Positions 28,513 to 36,839 of a stretch of 64,000 bases of DNA are shown one piece after another (the stretch's first letter is position 1; each line of letters begins with the position of its first letter). The DNA comes from Sphingomonas desiccabilis (lineage in GTDB: Bacteria > Pseudomonadota > Alphaproteobacteria > Sphingomonadales > Sphingomonadaceae), in assembly GCF_004135605.1 (NCBI RefSeq), contig NZ_SDPT01000004.1:1-64000 (forward strand), read 5' to 3'. Below the pieces are notes generated by a model. The model ran no database searches. It saw nothing but the letters and a program-made list of their open reading frames with translations, and had not been told where the DNA came from. A program made the position numbers and the translations under genes.

Positions 28513-29256
28513 ATGACGAAGCGGTTTGAAGGCAAGGTCGTGGTGATAACCGGCGGGAGCGACGGGATCGGGTTGGCATCCGCGCAGCGCTTCGCGCAAG
28601 AGGGCGCCCAGGTTTACATCACCGCGCGGCGGCAGGAGATGCTCGACCAGGCGATCAGCCAGATCGGTCACGGTGCGATCGGTGTACAGGGCGACGTCAC
28701 GAACCTCCCCGACCTGACAAGGCTCTACGAGCGCGTCGAGCGTGACCGCGGCAGGGTCGACGTCGTTTTCGCCAATGCCGGCATGCACCAACCCATTCCG
28801 CTCGAAGCGCTCGAAGAAGCCGATTTCGATGCGACGTTCGACCTCAACGTCAAGGGTCTGGTCTTCACGGTGCAGAAGGCGCTGCCGCTGATGGCGGCCG
28901 GAGGCGTGATCGTCCTCAACGGCTCGATCGCCGGTTCCAAGGCCTATCCCGAGCAGTCGCTCTACAATGCCAGCAAGGCGGCAGTCCGCTCCTTTGCACG
29001 TAGCTGGACCATCGACCTGAAAGATCGCGGCATCCGCGTGAACGTCGTTTCCCCCGGCGCTACCGAAACCAGACTGATGCGGGGCTACTTCGATGCGGCA
29101 CCGGGGGCTGAAGAAGAGGTAATCAAGGGCGTTCCGCTCGGCCGCTTGGGCCACCTTGAGGATGTCGCGAATGCCGTACTGTTCTTGGCGTCGAGCGAAA
29201 GCAGCTTCGTAGCGGGCCATGAGCTCTTCGTGGATGGCGGCGTCGCGGCGGTCTGA
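28513..29256 (+). CDS. Short-chain dehydrogenase/reductase (SDR)
   Basis: 247 residues, classical SDR. Cofactor loop TGGSDGIG at residues 13-20, NAG motif in VFANAGMH, catalytic Ser in VLNGSIAGS and the YxxxK pair in SLYNASKAAV (about 151 and 155). ITARR after the second strand favours NADPH. C-terminal region ends in the usual SFVAGHELFVDGG. A GTG lies directly before the ATG; ATG 28513 is taken as start. It is divergent from a TetR repressor, a frequent arrangement for inducible SDRs acting on xenobiotic carbonyls or alcohols. Substrate unknown. Confidence 0.92.
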   Translation: MTKRFEGKVVVITGGSDGIGLASAQRFAQEGAQVYITARRQEMLDQAISQIGHGAIGVQGDVTNLPDLTRLYERVERDRGRVDVVFANAGMHQPIPLEALEEADFDATFDLNVKGLVFTVQKALPLMAAGGVIVLNGSIAGSKAYPEQSLYNASKAAVRSFARSWTIDLKDRGIRVNVVSPGATETRLMRGYFDAAPGAEEEVIKGVPLGRLGHLEDVANAVLFLASSESSFVAGHELFVDGGVAAV

Positions 29257-29549
29257 AAAGACCGCTAAACGAACGACGGTCATCGAGAGCCGGGCTCGCG
29301 AGCGCAAACATCCGCATTGGGCGACAGCGGACCGACGGCTTCCGGTCACTGACGAGCCTTGTCGCGCAAATGCTGACTTCCTGGCGCCGCATATGTTGCC
29401 GCTTCTGCAACAGGACGATACGGGATGTGGTGGATGTCGGTCATGCTGCCTTTCGGCATGAAGGGAGCATTCCGACGATGGCGGACCGCGCCGGCTACCG
29501 GTCTGACCGATGTGTGAGCAGGACGAACTCTCTTGTTCAGGCGGCGGCT
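29257..29549. other. No supported gene
   Basis: Sequence after the SDR stop; open frames here are extensions of the remnant below or antisense reading, without motif support. Confidence 0.3.
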
Positions 29550-29907
29550 CGCAGCCGTTCACATGTACCCATCCCAGCGCGTCAAAAACTCGCGGGCGTG
29601 GAGTGATGCATGGGGGCCCTGCCAGATCCGCGTCGATGCACGCGGCCTGTCGATCGATCGCCTCGAGCCATTTCGCACGCACTGCGTCGACGTCGCGGGC
29701 GAGGAGATATCGGTGCCACAGCCGTGCAATGCACCGTTCTGTGAGGAGCCGTTCCAACGCAGTGCGCATACGCTCCACCCGCAGGTCGGGATACCGGCAC
29801 CGCAAGTCCTGGATCATGTGCGAAGGATAAACTTCGCGCCCCGTCGTGAGCAGGTCCAAGATCGCCCGTCCTAGCCGCACGTCGTTGGCCGCTGTGTCGC
29901 TCAGCAT
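29550..29907 (-). pseudogene. Possible remnant of a hypothetical protein
   Basis: From ATG 29907, 20 nt after the response-regulator stop, a minus-strand frame gives a plausible helical protein start (LGRAILDLLTTGREVYPSHM, then RMRTALERLLTERCIARLWH) that looks like a small winged-helix or regulatory domain. After about 110 residues the composition changes to low-quality sequence and the frame continues into the antisense of the SDR gene, so the true 3' end is lost. No family is recognised. Confidence 0.3.
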
Positions 29908-29926
29908 GGGCTTGTGTCGGTGGGCT

Positions 29927-30521
29927 TCACCGCGCAAGCGCTATCAATTGAGCCAAGCCATTGGCGCCGGTCTTCGCAACGATTGCAGCGCGATGGTCCT
30001 CGACTGTTTTGGGGCTCAGGGCGAGGATTGCGGCGACTGCCTTGTTGCTGTGCCCTTGGACCAGAAGGTCGAAGACCTGGCGCTCCCGCCGGGACAATCC
30101 CTCGGTCCGCGCGCGGATGTCGCGCTGCTGCCGCGACCAGGCGACGCCCTCCGCCACTGCGGCGAGAAGGCGTGCTTCGTCGAGCGGTTTCGAGGTAATC
30201 GAGCCCGCCGTAGCGACGCACCGAGTCCACCGCATTGGCAGTCGTCGGCCACGCCGTCATGAATACGATGGCGATGCCAGGATCCATCGCGCGAATGCGG
30301 TCGGCGAAACTGAAGCCGTCGATGTCACCCATCATGATATCGGTGACGATGCAATGCGCTCGCGCCTCGGCATAGGTCGATAGCAGCATCTCCGGATCGT
30401 CGAAGGATCTGGCGCCATGGCCTTGGCGCACCAGCAGCCGTGCGACCGCCGGACCAAGGTCGTGGTCGTCGTCGACGACATATACGATGCCGCGGCCGGC
30501 GGGATCGGGGTTGGGGATCAT
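29927..30521 (-). pseudogene. FixJ/NarL-type response regulator, frameshifted
   Basis: The first frame from ATG 30521 encodes a receiver domain (GIVYVVDDDHDLGPAVARLL acidic pocket; CIVTDIMMGDIDGFSF phospho-Asp; IVFMTAWPTTANAV with the Thr). The LuxR-type output domain (LSRRERQVFDLLVQGHSNKA, then VAAILALSPKTVEDHRAAIV) lies in another frame. The shift is at about 30198-30202, where CTCGAAACCG replaces an expected CTCGAGAAACCG, that is, loss of 2 nt from a GAGA run. It overlaps the kinase remnant by 4 nt, the usual operon join. As read it cannot make a full regulator. Confidence 0.8.
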
Positions 30522-31135
30522 TCGGCAGCTCCGACCAAGGGAAGGGCCAATGTCGCGCGAACGGTGCCGGCGGCATCCGTCTCGCGCACCAGCGTGCCCT
30601 CATGCGCTTCAAGGATGGCGCGCGCGACGAGCGATCCGACGCCCATGCCGGGCTGGGGCGCCTGCTGCTCCCGGCAGCGGTTGGTGACCGTCACCACAAC
30701 GCGATCGCCCTGCCCCTCCGCGGCGATCCGGACGCAGTCGTCCGAAGCCTGGATCGCATTGCGGACAAGGTTGACGATCGCCTGCACCAGCTCGATTTCC
30801 TGTCCAAAGACCATAAGGTCGGGATCGACGGGCGCGATCTCGATCAAGACGCGACTGCTCTTCGCCTCCGAACGCAGCAGTGCGGCGACCGTTTCGATCA
30901 GCGACGAGGCCGTAAGGGCGCTTGCCTCGTCAACCGCGCGGCCGCCGAAGCGCCGCAGCCGACGGACCAGCACAGAAAGCGCGTTGGCCTTCCGATCGAT
31001 CAGGGCGGCAGTCTCGGCAATCTCGCGCTCTGCCGCGACAGTGATCTCGGAGCAGCAAGCCGATCGCAGGAAGAAATGGTTTACGCATGGACCGTATTCG
31101 CCGCCACTTCCGCTTCTTCGAGCCACTTCTCGCAA
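30518..31135 (-). pseudogene. Sensor histidine kinase, N-terminally truncated
   Basis: About 205 residues. The second dimerisation helix and ATPase domain are present (LVRRLRRFGG; VQAIVNLVRNAIQAS N-box; PGMGVGSLVARAILEAHEG G-box; TVRATLALP end). The phospho-accepting His helix and any sensor or PAS domains are missing; upstream sequence (31136-31535) has no continuation. It is the partner of the broken FixJ-like regulator through a 4-nt overlap, so the whole two-component pair is inactivated. Confidence 0.75.
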
Positions 31136-31535
31136 ACCGCGGCGCGGCGACCGGCGTCATCGGCCGCACGAGTCGGGCTGACCGTTTACGGATCTCCTGC
31201 GGAGCTGCGCCCTCGGCAGCTGTACACCCCGGATCCCCCTCCCCTCTTCCCGCTTGCGGAGCCTAGCCGCGCATCTCCGGGGCACGAGCATCGGTACCTT
31301 CGCTACGTCCTTGAAGCCGCGTGTCGGCGGACCAACACAGGCCCAACGTGGCAGACCGTGCAGCTGAGTGAAGGCGGCTGCGGTTTCGAAGCGTTCCGCG
31401 ATTGCAGGATCCCCCGCCCCGGTTTGCGGCATGTCAAGCATCCGCTTGCGCGTTTAATCAGCAATTTGGAGGTGGAGAAAGATCCGCTGCATTGCGAAAG
31501 ACAAATTCCCCCTGCGCGCACTTCAACACGAGTGG
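31136..31535. other. No gene recognised between kinase remnant and repA
   Basis: No frame with motif support. It probably represents the deletion/rearrangement junction that removed the kinase N-terminus, next to the plasmid replicon. Confidence 0.35.
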
Positions 31536-31550
31536 CTCCGAGATCATCGG

Positions 31551-32855
31551 TCAGTCGTCGCTCCGACTCGCGCGGCGTTCAGCATAGGCGACGACGAATT
31601 TCTCCCAGATCCGGAGCCACTCAGTATCGGTGCGCGGGCGGTTGAAATCGGGACATCCCTTACGGAATGCAGCGGCCATGTCATCCACCGACCACGGATG
31701 GCCCTTGGTCAACGCGATTTGGCGGAAGACGGCCTCACGAGCGCCGTAAGAGAGAGAACCGGCAGGAAACGCGAGCTTCGGCGCATCGTCCTGCGCGAGC
31801 GCGGGCTTCGCTGCATGGCGTAGTTTGACCGATGATCTCGGTGCCGTTTTCGCAGCATCACCCCCGACGAGTCGGAGGTGTGGGCCGACGAGCTTACGCT
31901 CAAGCGGTGCGGGTGACGGATGCAGGATGACCTTCCGGCCGGAGAGGTCAACATTTGCGTTGGGATAGACGGCCGACACGATCTGCATGGTTTCCCGAAC
32001 CGTCTGTCGGAACCGTTTGCTATCGGCCTCATTGCCAAGATGCTTGGCGAGTTGGTCCCATGAGATGATCTGGCCCTTGTCGGATCCGATCCGCGGGAGG
32101 CGATAGGCCAGGTAGGTGTAGAGATCGAGCGCGGTCGGCGTACCCTTGAGTTCGCGGATGGCGATCTCATTGAGCGGTACAGCATGCTCAATGAGATGGG
32201 TATAGAACGCCTCCGACATGCGGATTTCCCGCGCGAACGAACCATTCTTGCTGAGCGAGCCCGCGTATTCGTTCGAGATTTTGACGTCCCGGACAGCGAA
32301 AGCGTTGTCCTCCGTATCGGTGCCATCCCAGCGGATCTGCCACTCGCACGCCAACAACCGATCGACCTGCTCGCGCATCAGATTGGCCGTCCCGCGGGGT
32401 CCGTAGGACACCGTCTGGTAGCCCAGGCGGCGCATCCATTCCGTGAAGTTGCGGCCAAGATAAACGTCCCGCGACTGCTTCATAACCGCCTGCGAAAGGA
32501 GGTAGATCAGCGCGACACGAGGATACGCACCATAAGGCACGCCAAGGCTTCGCATGACCGATTTGCCGTCGACGTTCTGAAGCACAGGCCTTGGATTGAT
32601 GGCCAGCGCATACTTCCCGTCTTCGCGGACGATGGGCTGCGTATCGTCTTTGGGTCGCTTGGTCGGCAGCGACATCGCACAAAGCGCCGAATGAAGGAAT
32701 GCAGGAACCGGTTCTTCGTCTTGAACGCGCAGGAACGCGTCCAAGGTGAGCTGGGTGCCGGCGGTTGTAGCGAGCTTGCGAACGCTCTCCTCCCCGCCGT
32801 TGAGCATGGCTAGGGCGTATTGGTGCCCTAGCGGCCTATGCTGATCCCCATTCAT
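31551..32855 (-). CDS. repA: Plasmid replication initiator RepA (RepA_C-type)
   Basis: 434 residues from ATG 32855 (GGGGGGAAGGGC just upstream; an ATG at 32900 is possible but has no such site). Core sequence YPRVALIYLLSQAVMKQSRD, then LGRNFTEWMRRLGYQTVSYG, then GTANLMREQVDRLLACEWQI matches the plasmid-encoded RepA C-terminal family of large alphaproteobacterial plasmids. A second DNA-binding part (GQIISWDQLAKHLGNEADSK, then RFRQTVRETMQIVSAVYPNA) follows. It should bind the iterons and open the origin. Divergent from parA, with the iteron origin between them. One iteron lies inside the gene and another overlaps the stop codon. Confidence 0.9.
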   Translation of the reverse strand: MNGDQHRPLGHQYALAMLNGGEESVRKLATTAGTQLTLDAFLRVQDEEPVPAFLHSALCAMSLPTKRPKDDTQPIVREDGKYALAINPRPVLQNVDGKSVMRSLGVPYGAYPRVALIYLLSQAVMKQSRDVYLGRNFTEWMRRLGYQTVSYGPRGTANLMREQVDRLLACEWQIRWDGTDTEDNAFAVRDVKISNEYAGSLSKNGSFAREIRMSEAFYTHLIEHAVPLNEIAIRELKGTPTALDLYTYLAYRLPRIGSDKGQIISWDQLAKHLGNEADSKRFRQTVRETMQIVSAVYPNANVDLSGRKVILHPSPAPLERKLVGPHLRLVGGDAAKTAPRSSVKLRHAAKPALAQDDAPKLAFPAGSLSYGAREAVFRQIALTKGHPWSVDDMAAAFRKGCPDFNRPRTDTEWLRIWEKFVVAYAERRASRSDD

Positions 32856-32904
32856 GGTCTGCCCTTCCCCCCCGAATCTCTCGGGGGCTGTGATGGGCAT
32901 GTTT

Positions 32905-32937
32905 CAACAGGTTTGGTCTGCGAAATCAACCCTGTTG
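32905..32937. promoter_or_regulatory. Inverted repeat upstream of repA
   Basis: CAACAGG (32905-32911) and CCTGTTG (32931-32937) with a 19-nt spacer, 50 nt before the repA start. Could be an operator or a hairpin in the repA leader. Confidence 0.4.
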
Positions 32938-33040
32938 GCAGTTTGAGCTGGAGAATGGCCGCGAGAGTTGCAAATTAACCGATGATGTCGGTGCGGTTAT
33001 CCACCCTCCCCTATCCCCGAACGCACAATCTCGGAAAATC

Positions 33041-33063
33041 AAAACGATTCGCGAATCGGTTTT
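33041..33063. repeat. Near-perfect palindrome beside the iterons
   Basis: The 12-bp perfect palindrome GATTCGCGAATC is flanked by AAAAC and GGTTTT, giving 23 nt of near-complete symmetry. It lies in the AT-rich part between repA and the main iterons, so it could be a repA or parA operator or an origin element. Confidence 0.6.
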
Positions 33064-33097
33064 CTATAGGGTGATTCTAATAATAGGACTGGGCTCC

Positions 33098-33172
33098 GAG
33101 ATCATCGGTCAGCTCGCACCGAGATCATCGCTGCGACGCACCGAGATCATCGCTAAGCACTGAGATCATCGG
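33098..33172 (+). repeat. Central block of four direct iterons
   Basis: GAGATCATCGG/C at 33098-33108, 33121-33131, 33143-33153 and 33162-33172, all in one orientation; two copies end in C instead of G. Flanks are GGCTCC, GCACC, GCACC and GCACT. Confidence 0.88.
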
Positions 33173-33403
33173 TGGCGACCCACAGACCACACCTCACCCA
33201 CGCGAATGGCTAATCTTCATGCGCTGCGGCTTCCCGAGGCACGGAGATCATCGGCCAGGCTCGGCACCAGGCGCGCAGGAAGCGCGCGCCCGTACGCTAG
33301 GCACGGAGATCATCGGTCAAATTGTAAGTCTGATGGCCAGTTTCTTGCTCGAAAGTGCCAAGATGGCTATCATCTCCCATCAATCCCACAGAAGCGGACT
33401 TAG

Positions 33404-34606
33404 ATGGCTACTGACCCCACCCTAACGCAGCCAGACGACCTGATCGAAGGCGGTTTGGATGTGCTCCATAGAAAGTCGCTGACGATCCTTAAGCGCATTC
33501 GTGACAGCGCTGTGGATCCGGATACTGGTCAGAAGAAGGGCCCTACCTTTCCGATTTCGAAAGCTGCGGCCCTGGTCGGCCGAACGGCATCTGCCGTGCG
33601 AGAAGCCGAGCGCGACGGACGCCTTCCGGCACGAGGGCGAACCGGCTCCGGACATCGGCTCCAGTACACGCTCGAGGAACTCGATCACATGCGCGAGGTC
33701 TTTGGCACGCGGCCGTGGCGGGAGCCAACCGACACCCCTGCAATCATCTCGGTCTGCAATTTCAAGGGCGGCGTAGGCAAATCTACGATCGCCCTGCATC
33801 TTGCTCAGCATTTCGCGATCAGAGGCTATCGGGTTCTTTTCATCGACTGCGACAGCCAAGCGTCATCAACCATGATGTTCGGATATCGTCCTGACGTGGA
33901 CCTCGACGAAGAGGATACGCTCTACGGGCACTTTCACAATCCGGAGTTGCTCGGCGTCCGCAAGATTATCCGCAAGACGCATTTTCACAACCTTGACCTG
34001 ATCCCGTCGAACCTGCGGCTCTACAATCTCGAATATGAGATCGCCGGCCACATGGCCCGGAACCAGAGCATGGAGATTATTGACCTGATCGCGCAGGCTG
34101 TCGATGAGGTAGTCGACGACTATGATGTTGTGATCATGGATCCGCCGCCTGCGCTGGGCATGGTGTCGATGGCGGTGCTCCAGGCAGCCAATTCCATGGT
34201 CATCCCGGTGCCGCCGAGCCTCGTCGACTTCGCATCAACGGTCTCGTTCATCGACATGACCCGGACGACGATGAAGCAACTCGAACAACTCGCGGGTCGG
34301 GGGCGGCCTGCCTATAATTTCATTCGTCTGGTCGGCAGCCGCGTGGACGAGAGCAAGTCGATGCACCGTGAGGTGCTGTCGATGATGCGCCAGGTTTTCG
34401 GCGGCTCTATGACCCAGTCGGTCATGGTCACTAGCGCGGAAATCGACAACGCCAGCTCGCGGATGAAGACGGTCTTTGAGCTTGAGAAGCCCGTGACCTC
34501 ACACGAGGTCTATAACCGCTGCATGAAGCATCTGAACGAAGTCTGCCAAGATATCGAGCAGGACGTTCTGCGCACCTGGGCGAGCAGGGCAGGGGGGCAG
34601 ATCTGA
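33404..34606 (+). CDS. parA: ParA-type partition ATPase
   Basis: 400 residues. Residues about 50-100 form a MerR-like helix-turn-helix (ISKAAALVGRTASAVREAER then YTLEELDHMREVFG) that would bind the par operator. Residues 115-390 form the ATPase with the deviant Walker A motif KGGVGKST (about 120-127), Walker A' FIDCDSQASST and Walker B VVIMDPPPALG. This is the type Ia plasmid ParA layout, in which ATPase and autorepressor are combined. It precedes parB with two palindromic candidate parS sites in the 185-nt gap. Confidence 0.94.
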   Translation: MATDPTLTQPDDLIEGGLDVLHRKSLTILKRIRDSAVDPDTGQKKGPTFPISKAAALVGRTASAVREAERDGRLPARGRTGSGHRLQYTLEELDHMREVFGTRPWREPTDTPAIISVCNFKGGVGKSTIALHLAQHFAIRGYRVLFIDCDSQASSTMMFGYRPDVDLDEEDTLYGHFHNPELLGVRKIIRKTHFHNLDLIPSNLRLYNLEYEIAGHMARNQSMEIIDLIAQAVDEVVDDYDVVIMDPPPALGMVSMAVLQAANSMVIPVPPSLVDFASTVSFIDMTRTTMKQLEQLAGRGRPAYNFIRLVGSRVDESKSMHREVLSMMRQVFGGSMTQSVMVTSAEIDNASSRMKTVFELEKPVTSHEVYNRCMKHLNEVCQDIEQDVLRTWASRAGGQI

Positions 34607-34610
34607 GGAA

Positions 34611-34626
34611 GTTGCCACGTGGCAAC
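34611..34626. promoter_or_regulatory. parS: Candidate parS site 1
   Basis: GTTGCCACGTGGCAAC, a perfect 16-bp palindrome 4 nt after the parA stop, repeated exactly at 34723-34738. It has the GTT...AAC ends of alphaproteobacterial plasmid parS sites. Confidence 0.8.
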
Positions 34627-34722
34627 CGCGGGAACAACGCAATAAAAACAACGACTTAGGCGAAGTTCAATGTTAAATTGCAAACGGCAGGCCTGCATGC
34701 GGGACCGGGGAGACGGAGAGCA

Positions 34723-34738
34723 GTTGCCACGTGGCAAC
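34723..34738. promoter_or_regulatory. parS: Candidate parS site 2
   Basis: Second identical copy of GTTGCCACGTGGCAAC, 112 nt from the first and 53 nt before the parB start. Two exact copies in a 185-nt gap cannot reasonably be chance. Confidence 0.8.
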
Positions 34739-34791
34739 TCCAGGCTCTTGCCTCCCGTCGGCGAGTGGAAGAATGAGGGAGAAGCGGGCCG

Positions 34792-35769
34792 ATGAGCAAG
34801 GGCAACAAGGGCTTTGGCTCGATGTTCACAGAGGGGCTCGACATCGAGGAGAACCTCGACAAGGCGACACCCGCCGACGGCATTATCGCAAGCCGCAGTC
34901 AGACGCTGGCGCGGATTGCGACGGGTAAGACGGTCGCCGACCGGACGGAGTGGGTCGATCCGGAGCGGTGCCGCCCTTGGCGAATGCACAATCGCGATCT
35001 CGACCATCTGACCGAGGAGAGCTGTCGCGATCTCATCGACTCGTTCCTCTCCGCCAAGAAGCAGCGAATTCCGGCCATTGTTCGCCGGCTGAAGGATGAT
35101 CCGGAATTCGATTTCGAGATCATTGCGGGCGTTCGTCGCTGGTGGACGGTCAAATGGCTCCGTGCGCACCATCACCCCGAATTTGAATATCTGGTGACGA
35201 TCCAGAGTGTCACGGACGAAGAGGCATTCCGCGTCTCAGACGTCGAGAACCGTTCGCGCAAAGATATCTCGGACTGGGAGCGTGCCAGGGAGTATACGGT
35301 GGCACTCGCCGAGTTCTACGACGGCTCGCAGACGCAGATGGCTGAGCATTTGAACCTGTCCAAGTCATGGCTGAGCCGGCTGCTCGACGTGGCGCGCCTG
35401 CCAGGCGAAGTGATCGCAGCTTTTTCCGACACGCACGACATCACCGTTCGTGTCGCGCGCGACATCAAGCCGCTTACAGGCGACCCGAATGCCCTTGCCA
35501 GAATGCGCGACGAGGCCGAACGCATCGCGGAAGAGCGCAACAGGACGGGGCTAAAGCTGAGCGGGCCGGAAGTGGCCAAACGACTCGTAAAGGCGACGGT
35601 CGCCCCCAGTGTAAAGGGCGCGTCTGAGAAAGAGATTACCGGTAGCCGCGGTAGAGTCATCCTACGCTATACGAAGACGCGCGGAGGGGGGATTACCATC
35701 AAGGTGCCGCCGAAGGCTGATGCATCGCGCGCTGAGCTGCTCAGAGCGATCGAGGGATTGCTGGCATAA
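34792..35769 (+). CDS. parB: ParB/RepB-type partition protein
   Basis: 325 residues, ATG with GGGAGAAGCGGG upstream. N-terminal segment (SKGNKGFGSMFTEGLDIEEN) resembles the ParA-interacting tail. The CTPase/ParB domain follows (IPAIVRRLKDDPEFDFEIIA, then GVRRWWTVKWLRAH; VENRSRKDISDWERAREYTV), then an HTH (SQTQMAEHLNLSKSWLSRLL, about 180-205). The C-terminal part ends in a short beta domain (VILRYTKTRGGGITIKVP). It should bind the two upstream palindromes and load the ParA-driven partition complex. Confidence 0.93.
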   Translation: MSKGNKGFGSMFTEGLDIEENLDKATPADGIIASRSQTLARIATGKTVADRTEWVDPERCRPWRMHNRDLDHLTEESCRDLIDSFLSAKKQRIPAIVRRLKDDPEFDFEIIAGVRRWWTVKWLRAHHHPEFEYLVTIQSVTDEEAFRVSDVENRSRKDISDWERAREYTVALAEFYDGSQTQMAEHLNLSKSWLSRLLDVARLPGEVIAAFSDTHDITVRVARDIKPLTGDPNALARMRDEAERIAEERNRTGLKLSGPEVAKRLVKATVAPSVKGASEKEITGSRGRVILRYTKTRGGGITIKVPPKADASRAELLRAIEGLLA

Positions 35770-36075
35770 CGCGGACAATGTCGGCGTTGAGATGCCGCCG
35801 CGCCCAAAGCCCCCAAGAAGACAGATCCCGCAACAGGTCAGGAATGGCGGCGGGCACCGTCATTACCCGAGACGGTGGCGGAGTTCTCCGCTTTGACGGG
35901 CATGACACTGCGGCGAGACTCTGACCTTGCTGCCGGACGCAGGTGCGCCATGCGCCGGTGCGGAAAAAGCCTGCCGCGAGATCCTTGATCGCTACTGGCC
36001 GGCGAACTCAACAAGTGATGAGTCGGGCTCATCCGGTTTCAGGGGTGCCGAGTCCCACGCGCGCAAGGCGCTCGT
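35770..36075. other. Decayed sequence after parB
   Basis: No complete gene. A plus-strand frame starting near 35816 reads like the C-terminal part of a protein (LPETVAEFSALTGMTLRRDS ... GRRCAMRRCGKSLPR) and stops near 35987; it lacks a start and a family match. Confidence 0.3.
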
Positions 36076-36279
36076 CTATAGCATGCCATCGTTGATCCAA
36101 TGGCTTAGCGAAAGCGGACCGATCGCTGCGTCAAGTAGATGGTCGTACGGTGCCGCTAAAGGCGTGTTGTCAATCAGAAGCGCGAGGACCGCTGCCCCCA
36201 TAAGAACAAGGTTGGCCGAGGATTGAGCTTCGAGAAAACGGCAAAGCGTGCTGGCGCGCGCGTGCGGATCTACGGTCAT
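36076..36279 (-). pseudogene. nhaA: NhaA-type Na+/H+ antiporter, N-terminal fragment
   Basis: 67 residues: RFLEAQSSANLVLMGAAVLA then LLIDNTPLAAPYDHLL then LSLSHWINDGML and a stop. This is the beginning of NhaA (first membrane helix, NSPLA motif, HHWINDGLM). The other ten or so helices are missing, cut exactly where the second helix should start. Non-functional remnant in the plasmid backbone. Confidence 0.75.
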
Positions 36280-36839
36280 CCATCCGATCGAACATGGCTA
36301 TGCAGCGCTGGCGACCAGCGCGATAACCTGCCGCAACGCGAACACCCGCTCGCGCTATTACATCGACCGCCTTATCGCACAACTCGGCTGGAGCCTCTGT
36401 GTTGAAACTCTGCTCATGCAATGTATCGCAACGGCTTCACGCTTGGTTGCCTCGGTACTTTGCCGTTCGCAAGCTGGTCCCGATCGATGTAGACAACTAC
36501 AAGCTCGACGAAGTGGGAAAGCGGAATGGCGTTTTTACACCCAAGTCTCGTGATTTATTGACATCTTCGCTGAACGAGAGCGGATAGGCCGGTTTGCGGA
36601 TCTAGAATAAGTGCACGCCGTTCGCGCTGCTGGTGCCCCCGCAAACCCTGACAACTACTTGACTCAATACGGCTTGTGGAGCAGCGGCAAAGCCGTGACG
36701 GGCATCCGCTGCCAATACATGGCTGCACCACAATATTCCTTATGCAATATCATCTAAGTCGTTCGCAAACTGATCAACGACTGCGGCGAAGCCGCCCAAA
36801 GCTGTGTCTTATGGCAATTGACCTTTTTGAAGATAACCT
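36280..36839. other. No gene recognised
   Basis: Lower-GC stretch with only short frames that lack ribosome sites and motifs. Its composition differs from the neighbouring coding DNA and fits decayed plasmid sequence. Confidence 0.35.

Larger units (their letters stand above)
32975..33320. other. oriV: Iteron-type origin of replication
   Basis: The 548-nt gap between divergent repA and parA holds seven copies of an iteron with core GAGATCATCGG/C and mostly GCACC or GCTCC in front. They start at 32979 (reverse, one mismatch), 33098, 33121, 33143, 33162, 33244 and 33306. The four central copies are spaced 23, 22 and 19 nt, about two helical turns, as expected for an initiator-binding array. 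An AT-rich segment (33030-33090) adjoins the array and could be the melting region. No DnaA box was identified with confidence. Confidence 0.85.

Noticed and set aside
28423..29550. Extension of the 29907 frame as one gene of about 500 residues
   Set aside because: Most of it is antisense to the SDR gene, whose motifs are intact; only the first part could be real.
31551..35769. repABC operon
   Set aside because: Gene order and orientation differ (repA-type initiator divergent from parAB), no RepC-like initiator and no antisense RNA region between parB and an initiator gene.
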